DNA of 64,000 nt from REEB95 sp035934995 (lineage in GTDB: Bacteria > Pseudomonadota > Alphaproteobacteria > ATCC43930 > CGMCC-115725): positions 62,001-126,000 of the forward strand of contig DASYXI010000007.1 of the NCBI GenBank assembly GCA_035934995.1, given 5' to 3'. Positions within the stretch are counted from its first letter, which is position 1. Each line of letters begins with the position of its first letter. Below the pieces are notes generated by a model. The model was given only the letters and a program-made list of their open reading frames with translations. It did not search any database and was not told where the DNA came from. The position numbers were made by a program, and so were the translations under genes. This document shows, in pieces, positions 1 to 7,957 of this stretch.

Positions 1-310
1 GCACACCGAAGCCGATAGCGTGACCAGCCAGCGCCAATTCCTGAATGCCGCGCGCGCATTCGCCGCAGACCAGATCGTAATGCAAGGTTTCGCCGCGAAT
101 GACGCAGCCGAGCGCGATATAGCCGTCGTATTTCCGTGTCCGTGCGGCGAGCGCGATCGCCGCGGGGATCTCGAACGCGCCGGGCACCGTCATGCGGTCG
201 TAGCGGACGTCGGCGTCGTCGAGCGCCGCCTCGGCGCCTTTGAGCAACGCGTCCGACACGTGCGCGTAATAGCGCGCCTCGACGATGAGTACCGAAAGCC
301 GCTTCGCCAT
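1..310 (-). CDS. ribH: 6,7-dimethyl-8-ribityllumazine synthase, 3' truncated by window edge
   Basis: Penultimate enzyme of riboflavin synthesis: condenses 5-amino-6-ribitylaminouracil with 3,4-dihydroxy-2-butanone 4-phosphate to lumazine in the cytoplasm. The visible 103 residues start MAKRLSVLIVEARYY and carry the family landmarks PGAFEIP (residues 44-50), ALGCVIRGET and HYDLVC, where the family's catalytic His follows the ET of the phosphate-binding segment. The C-terminal third lies beyond the left edge. The ATG follows the ribBA stop codon by one base, so translation is almost certainly coupled. It is the last visible gene of the rpiB-to-rib operon; in related genomes nusB usually follows, but that is outside the window. 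Identification is secure, the end is unknown. Confidence 0.95.
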   Translation of the reverse strand, partial: MAKRLSVLIVEARYYAHVSDALLKGAEAALDDADVRYDRMTVPGAFEIPAAIALAARTRKYDGYIALGCVIRGETLHYDLVCGECARGIQELALAGHAIGFGV

Positions 311-311
311 C

Positions 312-1424
312 TCAGGAGTCCAGCACGATGGGGCGACGTTCGACGACGGACAGGCCGTAGCCTTCGAGACCGACGATCGTCTGTGCCGTGTTCGACAGCA
401 GGATCATGTCGCGCACGCCGAGATCGAGCAGAATCTGGGCGCCGATCCCGTAGTCGCGCAGTTGCGGCACGGTCTTGCCGGTCGCCAGGAAACCGCGGAC
501 CCGTTCGGACAGCGCCGTCGGCATTGGCTCGCGCAGCAGCACGACTACGCCCCTGCCCGCCTTGCCGATCATCTCCATCGCGCCCTGCAGCATACCGGTG
601 CGGCCGCTGCGCAAATTGGCGAGTGCGTCATCGAGCACATTAACCGCGTGCATGCGGACGAGAACCGGTTCGGGCGTGCGCAGATCGCCTTTCACCAGCG
701 CGATATGCTCGGCATAGGCGATCTTGTTGATGTAGATGTGCATATTCCAGTCGCCGCCATGCGCGCTGGCGAAATCGGCCGAGACGCGGCGTTCGACGAT
801 GCGGTCGTGCCGCCGGCGATAGGCGATGAGGTCGGCGATGGTCGCGACCTTGAGGCCATGGCGTTGCGCGAAGGCGATCAGATCGCGGCGGCGCGCCATG
901 GACCCATCGTCGTTCATGATTTCGCAGATCACGCCGGCCGGAATGAGGCCGGCAAGCCGCGCGATATCGACCGCTGCCTCGGTGTGGCCGGTGCGCACCA
1001 AGACGCCGCCGTCGCGCGCCATCAACGGAAAGATGTGACCCGGCGTGACGATGTCCTGCGGTCCCTTGGTGGCGTCGATCGCGACCGCGATGGTGCGTGC
1101 GCGATCCGATGCCGAGATGCCGGTGGTGATGCCGTCGCGCGCCTCGATCGAGACCGTGAACGCCGTCTGCAATCGTGATTCATTGTGTTGCGCCATCAGC
1201 GGCAGCTTGAGCTGCTCGACACGTTCGCGGCTTAGCGCCAGACAGACGAGACCGCGACCGTGTTTGGCCATGAAGTTGATCGCGTCCGGCGTCGCCATCT
1301 GCGCCGGAATGATCAGATCGCCTTCGTTCTCGCGATCCTCGTCGTCGACCAGGACGAACATCTTGCCGTTGCGCGCGGCATCGATGATCTCCTCGATCGG
1401 CGAAGCGACTTCGACGAAGCTCAT
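312..1424 (-). CDS. ribBA: 3,4-dihydroxy-2-butanone 4-phosphate synthase with degenerate GTP cyclohydrolase II domain
   Basis: The N-terminal half (about residues 1-205) is a complete DHBP synthase, which turns ribulose 5-phosphate into the four-carbon riboflavin precursor. It keeps the acidic loop DDEDRENEGDLI, the motif RTGHTEAAVD and CEIMNDDGSMAR. The C-terminal half (about 206-370) aligns by length and position with GTP cyclohydrolase II, but the HSECLTGD...RCDCG-type zinc site is absent: the matching stretch reads VLVRMHAVNVLDDALANLR and has no cysteine. So the second domain probably does not open GTP, and a separate RibA should exist elsewhere. Such RibB-RibA' proteins are known in proteobacteria. 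The ATG overlaps the ribE stop by 4 bases (ATGA). 370 residues. A longer upstream reading frame exists but lies inside ribE. Confidence 0.93.
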   Translation of the reverse strand: MSFVEVASPIEEIIDAARNGKMFVLVDDEDRENEGDLIIPAQMATPDAINFMAKHGRGLVCLALSRERVEQLKLPLMAQHNESRLQTAFTVSIEARDGITTGISASDRARTIAVAIDATKGPQDIVTPGHIFPLMARDGGVLVRTGHTEAAVDIARLAGLIPAGVICEIMNDDGSMARRRDLIAFAQRHGLKVATIADLIAYRRRHDRIVERRVSADFASAHGGDWNMHIYINKIAYAEHIALVKGDLRTPEPVLVRMHAVNVLDDALANLRSGRTGMLQGAMEMIGKAGRGVVVLLREPMPTALSERVRGFLATGKTVPQLRDYGIGAQILLDLGVRDMILLSNTAQTIVGLEGYGLSVVERRPIVLDS

Positions 1425-2014
1425 GCGGGCTCCCGCGCCAACAGGCGTGCGACGTAGCGCGCGATCACATCCAGCTCGAGATTCACGGCGTCGCCCGGCC
1501 GCAGCGCGTCGAGCGTCGTTTGCGCGCGCGTGATCGGAATGATGTTGACGCCGAAACGGCGGCCTTCGACTTCGTTCACGGTGAGCGAGACGCCGTCGAC
1601 CGTGATCGATCCTTTGGGCGCGATCGACAACTCGCAGCCGCGCGGCACTTCGAATGTCAGCCGCAAAGAGTCCCCGTCCGGCCGCCGCGCGACCAGTTCG
1701 GCCACCGCGTCGACGTGACCCAGCACGATGTGGCCGCCAAGCTCGTCGCCGAGCCGCAGCGAACGCTCGAGATTGAGCCGCGTTCCGACACGCCAGGCGC
1801 CGGCGGTCGACCGCGCGCGCGTTTCGGCGGAAACCTGCACGGCGAACCAATCGCCGCCCCTTTCGACCACCGACAGGCAGACGCCGGCGCAGGCGACCGA
1901 TGCGCCGAGCGCCAGGTCGTCGAGGCCGAGCGCCGTCGCGATCTCGAAGACGCTGTCGGCGCCCGGCCTCGCGGCGCGGATCGTGCCGCGATCGGCAATG
2001 ATTCCGGTAAACAT
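1421..2014 (-). CDS. ribE: Riboflavin synthase, alpha subunit
   Basis: Catalyses dismutation of two 6,7-dimethyl-8-ribityllumazine molecules to riboflavin. It begins MFTGIIADRGTI, the classic start of the family. The 197 residues form two lumazine-binding repeats: the first holds SVACAGVCLSVVE (about residues 38-50) and the second GSITVDGVSLTVNEVE (about 134-149). Length is normal. It lies 22 bp downstream of ribD and overlaps ribBA by 4 bases, so the whole biosynthetic set is co-transcribed. No FMN riboswitch fits in the 22 bp gap. Some annotations call this gene ribC. Confidence 0.96.
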   Translation of the reverse strand: MFTGIIADRGTIRAARPGADSVFEIATALGLDDLALGASVACAGVCLSVVERGGDWFAVQVSAETRARSTAGAWRVGTRLNLERSLRLGDELGGHIVLGHVDAVAELVARRPDGDSLRLTFEVPRGCELSIAPKGSITVDGVSLTVNEVEGRRFGVNIIPITRAQTTLDALRPGDAVNLELDVIARYVARLLAREPA

Positions 2015-2036
2015 GGCAATACCTTAGGACGGCACC

Positions 2037-3134
2037 TTAAACCGCGCGTTGGAGCGTTTCCAGCAGATCGTCGCCGATCGCCTCGCAGCCGACGCGGACG
2101 AAACGCGGCGCTTCGCCGGGCGCTGCAACGCCGAGCGCATCGAGTGCCGGCCGGCCGTCGCCGCCGATCAGCGACGGCGCGTGGAACCAGGCGATGCGGT
2201 CGATCAAACCGCCGCGCACAAGCGCCGCCGCCAGCCGCGCACCGCCTTCGACCAGAACGCGCGTTACGCCGCGCTTCGCGAGCGCGGCTAGAGCGGCGGC
2301 CAGATCGGTTTCGCCGGTTGCCGTCGCCGGTACGTCGACTACTTCGGCACCACAACGCGCGAGGGCCGCCCGTCGTTCGCCGGAAATTCCGTGGCGGACG
2401 ACAAACCAGGTTGGTGTTTGCCGGGCATCGGCGACGAGCCGCGCGGTTAAAGGCACGCGCATGCCGCCGTCGATGACAACGCGCACCGGATTGCGGTCGC
2501 TCAAGCCCGGGAGCCGGCACGTCAGTTCGGGGTCGTCGGCGATCACCGTGCCGCTGCCGACCATTACGGCGTCACTCGTCGCGCGCAGCAGATGAGCGCG
2601 CGCCCGCGCCGGCTCGCCCGTGATCCACCGGCTCTCGCCCGACGCCACCGCCAGGCGGCCATCGAGCGACGTCGCCAGCTTCAAGGTGACCAAAGGCCTG
2701 CCGCGCGTGACGGTCGATAAAAATCCGGCGTTGACTTCACGCGCCTCGTCCGCGCACACGCCGACATCGACGGCGATCCTGGCTGCGCGCAACGCCGCGA
2801 CGCCTTTGCCGACGACGCGTGGATCGGGATCCTCGACGGCAACCACGGCGCGGCGAATGCCGGCGGCGATCAGCGCGTCGGTACACGGCGGTGTTTTGCC
2901 GTGGTGGCAGCACGGTTCGAGCGTGATGTAAGCGCCGGCGCCCTTGGCATTGCGACCGGCGCGCGCCAATGCTTCGGTTTCGGCATGCGGCCGCCCGCCG
3001 GGCTGAGTCCAGCCGCGGCCGACGATTGTGCCGTCTTTGACGATCAAACAGCCGACGCTGGGATTGGGCCAGGTCCGGCCGAGGCCGCGCCGCGCCAGCG
3101 TCAGCGCCGCGCGCATGAAGCGGGCGTCGCTCAT
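2037..3134 (-). CDS. ribD: Bifunctional diaminohydroxyphosphoribosylaminopyrimidine deaminase / 5-amino-6-uracil reductase
   Basis: Carries out the second and third steps of riboflavin synthesis: zinc-dependent deamination, then NADPH reduction of the ribosyl chain. The N-terminal deaminase (about residues 1-145) shows HAETEALARAG with catalytic Glu and the zinc cysteines in PCCHHGKTPPC. The C-terminal reductase (about 150-365) shows LKLATSLDGRLA and the nucleotide-binding VLVEGGARLAAALV. 365 residues, normal for the fusion. I chose the ATG at 3134, 10 bp after the nrdR stop; the frame stays open upstream but would run into nrdR. Its order nrdR-ribD-ribE-ribBA-ribH is the usual alphaproteobacterial arrangement. 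Confidence 0.96.
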   Translation of the reverse strand: MSDARFMRAALTLARRGLGRTWPNPSVGCLIVKDGTIVGRGWTQPGGRPHAETEALARAGRNAKGAGAYITLEPCCHHGKTPPCTDALIAAGIRRAVVAVEDPDPRVVGKGVAALRAARIAVDVGVCADEAREVNAGFLSTVTRGRPLVTLKLATSLDGRLAVASGESRWITGEPARARAHLLRATSDAVMVGSGTVIADDPELTCRLPGLSDRNPVRVVIDGGMRVPLTARLVADARQTPTWFVVRHGISGERRAALARCGAEVVDVPATATGETDLAAALAALAKRGVTRVLVEGGARLAAALVRGGLIDRIAWFHAPSLIGGDGRPALDALGVAAPGEAPRFVRVGCEAIGDDLLETLQRAV

Positions 3135-3144
3135 CGGATTGCCT

Positions 3145-3612
3145 TTAGTCGCGCTCGGTGGCCAAGCGATCCAGGCGATCGATGAATTCGCCGAAATCCT
3201 TCGCCTCGCGGAAGTTGCGGTAGACCGAAGCGAAGCGGACATAGGCGACGGGATCGAGCGTTGCCAGCATTTCCATCACCAGCTCGCCGATCATGTCGCT
3301 CTTGATCTCCGTCTCGCCGGAGCTCTCAAGCTGCCGGACGATCGAATTGATCGCGCGTTCGACGCGTTCGCCTTCAACCGGCCGCTTACGGAGCGCGATC
3401 TGGATGGAGCGCGCCAGTTTGTCGCGTTCGAACGGCTCGCGCTGGTTGTTCTTCTTGATGACGGTCAGTTCGCGCAATTGGACGCGCTCGAACGTCGTGA
3501 AGCGCGCGGCGCAGTTCGGACAGAGCCGCCGCCGTCGGATCGAGGCTCGGTCGTCGGTCGGCCGCGAGTCCTTGACTTGGGTGTCTTCGCATCCGCAGAA
3601 CGGACAGCGCAT
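3145..3612 (-). CDS. nrdR: Transcriptional repressor NrdR
   Basis: Represses ribonucleotide reductase operons when its ATP-cone senses dATP/ATP. The 155 residues start with a zinc ribbon: MRCPFCGC (residues 1-8) and LCPNC (about 30-34), followed by RFTTFERVQ. The ATP-cone runs from about residue 47 (VIKKNNQREPFERDKL) to about 137 (RFASVYRNF). Length and order of domains are canonical. It lies 12 bp after glyA and 10 bp before ribD. Linkage of nrdR to glyA and rib genes is recurrent in proteobacteria and does not imply that it regulates them. Confidence 0.97.
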   Translation of the reverse strand: MRCPFCGCEDTQVKDSRPTDDRASIRRRRLCPNCAARFTTFERVQLRELTVIKKNNQREPFERDKLARSIQIALRKRPVEGERVERAINSIVRQLESSGETEIKSDMIGELVMEMLATLDPVAYVRFASVYRNFREAKDFGEFIDRLDRLATERD

Positions 3613-3624
3613 CGTTTTCCTCTC

Positions 3625-4923
3625 CTAGGGGTAGATCGGGAAGCGCGTGCACAGCGCCTCGACCCGTTTTCTGACCGACGCCTCGACCGCGCCGTTGCCG
3701 ACGTCGCCGTTGGCAACCAAACCATCGAGCACTTCGACAATCAGCTCACCGATGAGGCGGAACTCCGCCTGACCGAAACCGCGCGTCGTGCCGGCCGGAC
3801 TGCCGAGGCGAACCCCGGACGTGACCGCCGGTTTCTCGGGATCGAACGGAATGCCGTTCTTGTTGCAGGTGATGCCGGCGCGCTCGAGCGCGGTTTCGGC
3901 GGCGCGGCCGGTCAACTTCTTCGGCTGCAGATCGACGAGCATCAGATGCGTGTCGGTGCCGCCCGAGACGATCGCCAGCTGACGTTCCGACAGCGTCGCG
4001 GCCAGAATGCGGGCGTTGTCGACGACCGCGCGGGCATAGGTCTTGAACGCCGGCCGCAGGCATTCGCCCAGCATCGCCGCCTTGGCCGCGATGACATGCA
4101 TCAGCGGGCCGCCCTGCAAGCCTGGAAAGATTGCCGAATTGATCTTGCGGCCGATCTCCTCATCGTTCGCCAGGATCATGCCGCCGCGCGGGCCGCGCAG
4201 CGTCTTGTGCGTTGTCGTGGTGACGACATGGGCGTGCGGCAGCGGCGTCGGATGGGCGCCGCCGGCGACCAAGCCCGCGAAATGCGCCATGTCGACCATG
4301 AAGAACGCTCCAACCGCATCGGCGATCTTGCGGAAGCGCGCGAAGTCGATGATGCGCGGGTATGCCGATCCGCCGGCGATGATGAGCTTGGGCCGGTGCT
4401 CGCGCGCCAAACGCTCGACCTCATCCATATCGATGCGCGCGTCGTCGCGCCGAACGCCATAATGGATCGGCCGGAACCACTTACCCGACAGGTTGACCGG
4501 CGACCCGTGCGTCAGATGGCCGCCGGCCGCGAGCGACATGCCCATGAACGTGTCGCCGGGTTGCAGCAGCGCCAGGAACACGGCCTGGTTCGCTTGCGAG
4601 CCCGAATGCGCCTGGACGTTGACGAAGCTGCACTCGAAAAGCTTCTTCGCGCGGTCGATCGCCAATTGCTCGATCTGGTCGACGAATTCGCAGCCGCCGT
4701 AATACCGCCGGCCGGGATAGCCTTCCGCGTACTTGTTGGTCAGCACCGAGCCTTGCGCCTCGAGCACGGCGCGCGACACGATGTTCTCGGAGGCGATGAG
4801 CTCGATCTGGTTCTGCTGGCGCTTCAATTCGCGGCCGATGGCGGCAGCGATCTCGGGATCGGCCTCGCTCAGCGTCGCGGCGAAAAAGCGATCGCTCGCC
4901 GGCACGAGCTTCGAAGCCGTCAT
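3625..4923 (-). CDS. glyA: Serine hydroxymethyltransferase
   Basis: PLP enzyme that interconverts serine and glycine while charging tetrahydrofolate, the main source of one-carbon units. The 432 residues include IELIASENIVSRAVLEAQGS near the N-terminus, YAEGYPGRRYYGGCEFVD, the pocket VDMAHFAGLVAGG, and the PLP-lysine motif TTTTHKTLRGPRGG (about residues 223-236). The ATG overlaps the rpiB stop by 4 bases, so it is translationally coupled. Family assignment is beyond doubt. Confidence 0.98.
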   Translation of the reverse strand: MTASKLVPASDRFFAATLSEADPEIAAAIGRELKRQQNQIELIASENIVSRAVLEAQGSVLTNKYAEGYPGRRYYGGCEFVDQIEQLAIDRAKKLFECSFVNVQAHSGSQANQAVFLALLQPGDTFMGMSLAAGGHLTHGSPVNLSGKWFRPIHYGVRRDDARIDMDEVERLAREHRPKLIIAGGSAYPRIIDFARFRKIADAVGAFFMVDMAHFAGLVAGGAHPTPLPHAHVVTTTTHKTLRGPRGGMILANDEEIGRKINSAIFPGLQGGPLMHVIAAKAAMLGECLRPAFKTYARAVVDNARILAATLSERQLAIVSGGTDTHLMLVDLQPKKLTGRAAETALERAGITCNKNGIPFDPEKPAVTSGVRLGSPAGTTRGFGQAEFRLIGELIVEVLDGLVANGDVGNGAVEASVRKRVEALCTRFPIYP

Positions 4924-5369
4924 GCCTGCGCCTTTGCCGGGGAGAACTTGGCGATGCGGCGCGCGTGACGGCCGCCTTCGAACGCGGTCGCAAAGAAAAT
5001 CTTGATGCAGTCCTTGGCCAACTCGGGTCCGAGGATGCGGCCGCCGAGCACCAGCACGTTCGCGTCGTTGTGTTGACGCGCCAGACGCGCGGTCAAGCCG
5101 TCGTGCACCAGCGCGGCGCGCACGCCGCGATGCCGGTTGGCCGCCATCGACATGCCGATCCCGGTGCCGCAGATAAGCAAGCCCCAACGCGCGCGGCCAT
5201 CTTCCACGGCACGCGCGACGGCGTCGGCGAAATCCGGATAGTCGACGGATTCGCGGCCGTCGGTGCCAAGGTCGAGGACGCCAAGTCCGAGCCCCTGCAA
5301 TTCGGGCAGGAGAAGCGATTTCAGGTCATAGCCGCCGTGATCGGCGGCGACAGCGACAGTTTCGGTCAT
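4920..5369 (-). CDS. rpiB: Ribose-5-phosphate isomerase B
   Basis: Interconverts ribose 5-phosphate and ribulose 5-phosphate in the pentose phosphate pathway; ribulose 5-phosphate is the substrate of the DHBP synthase encoded downstream. 149 residues. Visible motifs are the N-terminal VAADHGGYDLKS with phosphate-binding Asp-His, GTDGRESVDYPDFA, and the active-site loop LLICGTGIGMSMAANR with the catalytic Cys. First gene of the operon; its ATG is at 5369. The 214 bp region upstream is shared with the divergent mucR. I could not pick a convincing -35/-10 pair for this direction. Confidence 0.96.
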   Translation of the reverse strand: MTETVAVAADHGGYDLKSLLLPELQGLGLGVLDLGTDGRESVDYPDFADAVARAVEDGRARWGLLICGTGIGMSMAANRHRGVRAALVHDGLTARLARQHNDANVLVLGGRILGPELAKDCIKIFFATAFEGGRHARRIAKFSPAKAQA

Positions 5370-5498
5370 GGCCCCAGAAAAGCGGTCATATAACTTGTGA
5401 CGAATCTACCAGATATCGGTTCGCAAAGTCAGCCGCATACCATCCGTCGCGTCGCTAAATCATGGTCTAGGAATCGGCCGGCATTCGGCGGATGCGGT

Positions 5499-5522
5499 CA
5501 GTAATTCAGGACGCGATTACTG
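5499..5522. promoter_or_regulatory. Inverted repeat upstream of the mucR promoter
   Basis: Perfect 7-bp arms CAGTAAT (5499-5505) and ATTACTG (5516-5522) are separated by 10 bp, one helical turn centre to centre being about 17 bp. It ends 7 bp before the putative -35 of mucR. The geometry suits a dimeric regulator, perhaps autoregulation by MucR or control of the divergent rpiB operon. No regulator can be assigned from sequence alone. Confidence 0.5.
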
Positions 5523-5529
5523 GCGCGAT

Positions 5530-5558
5530 TTGACAGAAACTTAGCCTTCCCCCTATAT
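5530..5558 (+). promoter_or_regulatory. Putative sigma-70-type promoter of mucR
   Basis: A consensus -35 TTGACA (5530-5535) and a -10 CTATAT (5553-5558) are spaced by 17 bp, the optimal distance. Transcription would start near 5565, giving a leader of about 25 nt before the ATG at 5590. This is the cleanest promoter match I found in the window. Confidence 0.65.
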
Positions 5559-5589
5559 CAGCCGGTCCTTCCCCATCGAGGCAATGACC

Positions 5590-6021
5590 ATGGCCGACGA
5601 CGCGCCCAAGCCGAGCAGCGACGATTTCCTGCGGATGACGGCGCAAATGGTCGCCGCCTATTTGCGCAAGAACAGCGTGCCGACGGCCCAGATCACCGAG
5701 GTGATCAATTCGGTCTATGGCTCGTTGAAGTCGATCGACGGGCGCCTCAACATGCCGACCGCGGCGGAGCTCAAGCCGGCCGTACCGATCAAGAAGTCGG
5801 TAACGGCGGAGTACGTCATCTGTCTCGAGGACGGGCGCAAACTGAAGATGCTCAAGCGGCATCTGCGCACTGAATACGGCATGACGCCCGAACAATACCG
5901 GCAGAAATGGGGTTTGGCGGCCGACTATCCGATGGTCGCGCCGAACTATGCCAAGCAACGCTCGGCATTCGCCAAAGAGATCGGCCTCGGCAAGGGCGCC
6001 GGCAAGAAAAAGGGCGACTAG
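5590..6021 (+). CDS. mucR: MucR/Ros family transcriptional regulator
   Basis: MucR/Ros proteins are alphaproteobacterial H-NS-like or zinc-finger regulators of surface polysaccharide, virulence and cell-cycle genes that prefer AT-rich DNA. 143 residues from this start. The N-terminal oligomerisation half (MTAQMVAAYLRKNSVP) is followed by the DNA-binding core YVICLEDGRKLKMLKRHLRTEYGM split here as YVICLEDGRKLKM and LKRHLRTEYGMTPEQYR. Of the Ros zinc ligands only the first Cys and first His remain (Cys-Asp-His-Glu positions), as in the zinc-independent Ml-type homologues. An ATG at 5584 is also in frame, but the GAGG at 5578-5581 is spaced 8 nt from the ATG at 5590 and only 2 from the other. 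Basic Gly/Lys-rich C-tail. Confidence 0.93.
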   Translation: MADDAPKPSSDDFLRMTAQMVAAYLRKNSVPTAQITEVINSVYGSLKSIDGRLNMPTAAELKPAVPIKKSVTAEYVICLEDGRKLKMLKRHLRTEYGMTPEQYRQKWGLAADYPMVAPNYAKQRSAFAKEIGLGKGAGKKKGD

Positions 6022-6041
6022 TCGCCTAGCCGCCCTTCTTG
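6010..6041 (+). terminator. Possible terminator after mucR
   Basis: Arms AAGGGCG (6010-6016) and CGCCCTT (6031-6037) can pair across a loop that itself contains a 14-bp palindrome over the stop codon (6013-6026 region). A short pyrimidine run CTTGTTT follows. It would end mucR before the convergent livK gene; the T-tract is weak, so confidence is moderate. Confidence 0.45.
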
Positions 6042-6058
6042 TTTCGATTGTGCCGCGC

Positions 6059-7177
6059 CTAGCGCTTTAGCTCGGCGTAGTTGCCGTCGTTGTTCCAAGC
6101 GTAGACCACGTAGTCCGGTCCGACGACGTCGCCCTTCTTGTCGAAGCCGATCGTGCCGATGACGGTGTTGAACTTATCGGCCTTCATCGTATTCGACAGG
6201 TCCGCGACCTTGATCGAGTGCGCCTTCGCCGCCGCATCGGCGAACACCTGGATCGCGGCATAGGTGTAGAGCGTGTAGCCCTCGGGATCGTAGCCGCCGG
6301 CTTTGAACTCTTTCACCACCGATTGCGCCACCGCGAGGTTGCGCGGATCCGGCGGGAAGGTCATCAACGTGCCGGTGCCCGCGACGCCGGTGATTTTCCA
6401 CAGGTCGGTCGTCACCAGCGCGTCGCCGCCCATCAGCACGGCGTTAAGCCCTTGCTCCTTCGACTGGCGGACGATCAGGCCGGCCTCGCGGAAATAGCCG
6501 CCAAAATAGATCGCTTTGACATTGGCCTGCTTCATCTTGGAGATCAGGGCCGAGAAGTCGCTGTCGCCAGCATTGATTGAATCATGCACGGCGGGTTTCA
6601 TGCCGCGGGCCGCCATCGCCTTAATGGTCTCGTCGGCAAGGCCCTTGCCGTAAGTCGACTTATCGTCGATCACCGCCACGGCTTGCCCTTTGAAGCGCGC
6701 GGCAATGTAGTTGCCGGCGACGCGGCCCTGACTGTCGTCACGGCCGCACACGCGGAAGACGTTGATCCAGCCCTTCTTGAAGGCGTCGTCGGTGTACACC
6801 GGATTGGTTGACGCCGGGCTGATCTGGAGGATGTTGCTGTCGGCATAGACCGCCGATGCCGGGATCGAGGTGCTCGAGCAATAATGCCCGGCGACGAACA
6901 CGACACCCGCGTTGGCGAGTTGGTTGGCGACGCTCACCGCCTGCTTCGGATCGCAGGCGTCGTCACCGATGGTGAGCACCAGCTTGCGCCCAAGCACGCC
7001 GCCATGCGCGTTGATGTCCTTGACGGCCATCTCGGCGCCACGCCGAAATTGCTCGCCGACCGCGGCCTCGGCACCGGTCATCGGCCCGACCGCGGCGATC
7101 TTGATGTCCTGAGCGTAAGCGCTTGCTGAAGCCGCGGCCATCGCGGCCGCCAGCAAAATCCGTACTGTCCAACGCAT
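6059..7177 (-). CDS. Branched-chain amino-acid-type ABC transporter, periplasmic binding protein
   Basis: Type-I periplasmic receptor of the LivJ/LivK family that delivers its ligand to the LivHMGF importer encoded just upstream. 372 residues. A signal peptide is clear: MRWTVRILLAAAMAAASASAYAQ, written here in parts as MRWTVR then a hydrophobic Ala-rich core and AYA-Q cleavage near residue 22-23. The mature part opens DIKIAAVGPMTGAEAAVGEQ, the usual first ligand-binding strand, and has AGHYCSSTSIPAS and the second-lobe FGGYFREAGLI. The ATG at 7177 is preceded by a strong AGGGGAGGA. It is the last gene of its operon, 48 bp after livF. Ligand is unknown; leucine, other amino acids, urea or aromatic acids are all transported by relatives. 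Confidence 0.92.
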   Translation of the reverse strand: MRWTVRILLAAAMAAASASAYAQDIKIAAVGPMTGAEAAVGEQFRRGAEMAVKDINAHGGVLGRKLVLTIGDDACDPKQAVSVANQLANAGVVFVAGHYCSSTSIPASAVYADSNILQISPASTNPVYTDDAFKKGWINVFRVCGRDDSQGRVAGNYIAARFKGQAVAVIDDKSTYGKGLADETIKAMAARGMKPAVHDSINAGDSDFSALISKMKQANVKAIYFGGYFREAGLIVRQSKEQGLNAVLMGGDALVTTDLWKITGVAGTGTLMTFPPDPRNLAVAQSVVKEFKAGGYDPEGYTLYTYAAIQVFADAAAKAHSIKVADLSNTMKADKFNTVIGTIGFDKKGDVVGPDYVVYAWNNDGNYAELKR

Positions 7178-7225
7178 GCAATCCTCCCCTGGTTTCCGGC
7201 AGTTTAGCAAAAGACGAGACGGTGG

Positions 7226-7957
7226 TTAAGCGGCACCGCGCGCACCGCCTTCAAGATAGGCCGCCCGGACTTCCGCATTGGCCAACAATTCGGCGCCCGT
7301 GCCGGATAGCACGATATTGCCGGCTTGAAGGACGTAGGCACGGTGCGCCAGCCGGAGCGCGTGATGCGCGTTTTGCTCGACCAGCAGGACGGTGATTTTC
7401 TCTTCCGCATTGATCGCGCGGATCACCGAAAAAATCTGCTTAGCGACGAGCGGCGCCAGGCCAAGGGATGGCTCGTCTAGCAATAACAGCCGAGGCCGGC
7501 TCATGAGCGCGCGCGCGATCGCCAGCATCTGCTGCTCGCCACCCGACAGCGTGCCCCCGCGTTGATGACGCCGTTCGCCGAGGATCGGAAACAGTTCAAA
7601 GGCGCGGGCGAGGTCGCGGTCGAAGCGTTCCGGCGCCGCCGTGGTCGCACCGATCTGGAGATTCTCAAGCACGGTCATGCGCGGAAAGATGCGCCGGCCC
7701 TCCGGCACTTGTGCGATGCCGAGCCGGACGATGGCGAACGTCTGTAGATGCGCGAGATCGGTGCCATCGAATACGACGCGGCCACGGGTTGGGCGCGGAC
7801 GCCCGCAAATCGTCATCAGCAGCGTCGACTTGCCGGCGCCATTGGCGCCGATCAAGGACACGATCTCGCCTGAGTCCACATTGAGGTCGACGCCTTTCAG
7901 CGCCTCGATCCGTCCGTACGCAGCGTGCAAGCCGGAAATTTCCAGGAGCGCGCTCAC
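7226..7957 (-). CDS. livF: Branched-chain amino-acid-type ABC transporter ATPase LivF
   Basis: Cytoplasmic ATPase, one of two that drive the importer. 243 residues with Walker A GANGAGKST (about residues 36-44), Q-loop, signature LSGGEQQMLAIARAL, Walker B LLLLDEPSLGLAP and the LivF-type switch VLLVEQN. It starts with GTG, which overlaps the livG stop by 4 bases (GTGA), so expression is coupled. Full family length. Confidence 0.95.
   Translation of the reverse strand: MSALLEISGLHAAYGRIEALKGVDLNVDSGEIVSLIGANGAGKSTLLMTICGRPRPTRGRVVFDGTDLAHLQTFAIVRLGIAQVPEGRRIFPRMTVLENLQIGATTAAPERFDRDLARAFELFPILGERRHQRGGTLSGGEQQMLAIARALMSRPRLLLLDEPSLGLAPLVAKQIFSVIRAINAEEKITVLLVEQNAHHALRLAHRAYVLQAGNIVLSGTGAELLANAEVRAAYLEGGARGAA

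Noticed and set aside
2015..2036. FMN riboswitch expected near rib genes
   Set aside because: The only gap inside the rib genes is 22 bp, and the region before rpiB shows no conserved riboswitch core.
3028..4968. Long plus-strand frame opposite nrdR and glyA
   Set aside because: Mirror frame of two certain genes in GC-rich DNA; no motif, Arg/Asp/His-rich composition typical of antisense shadows.
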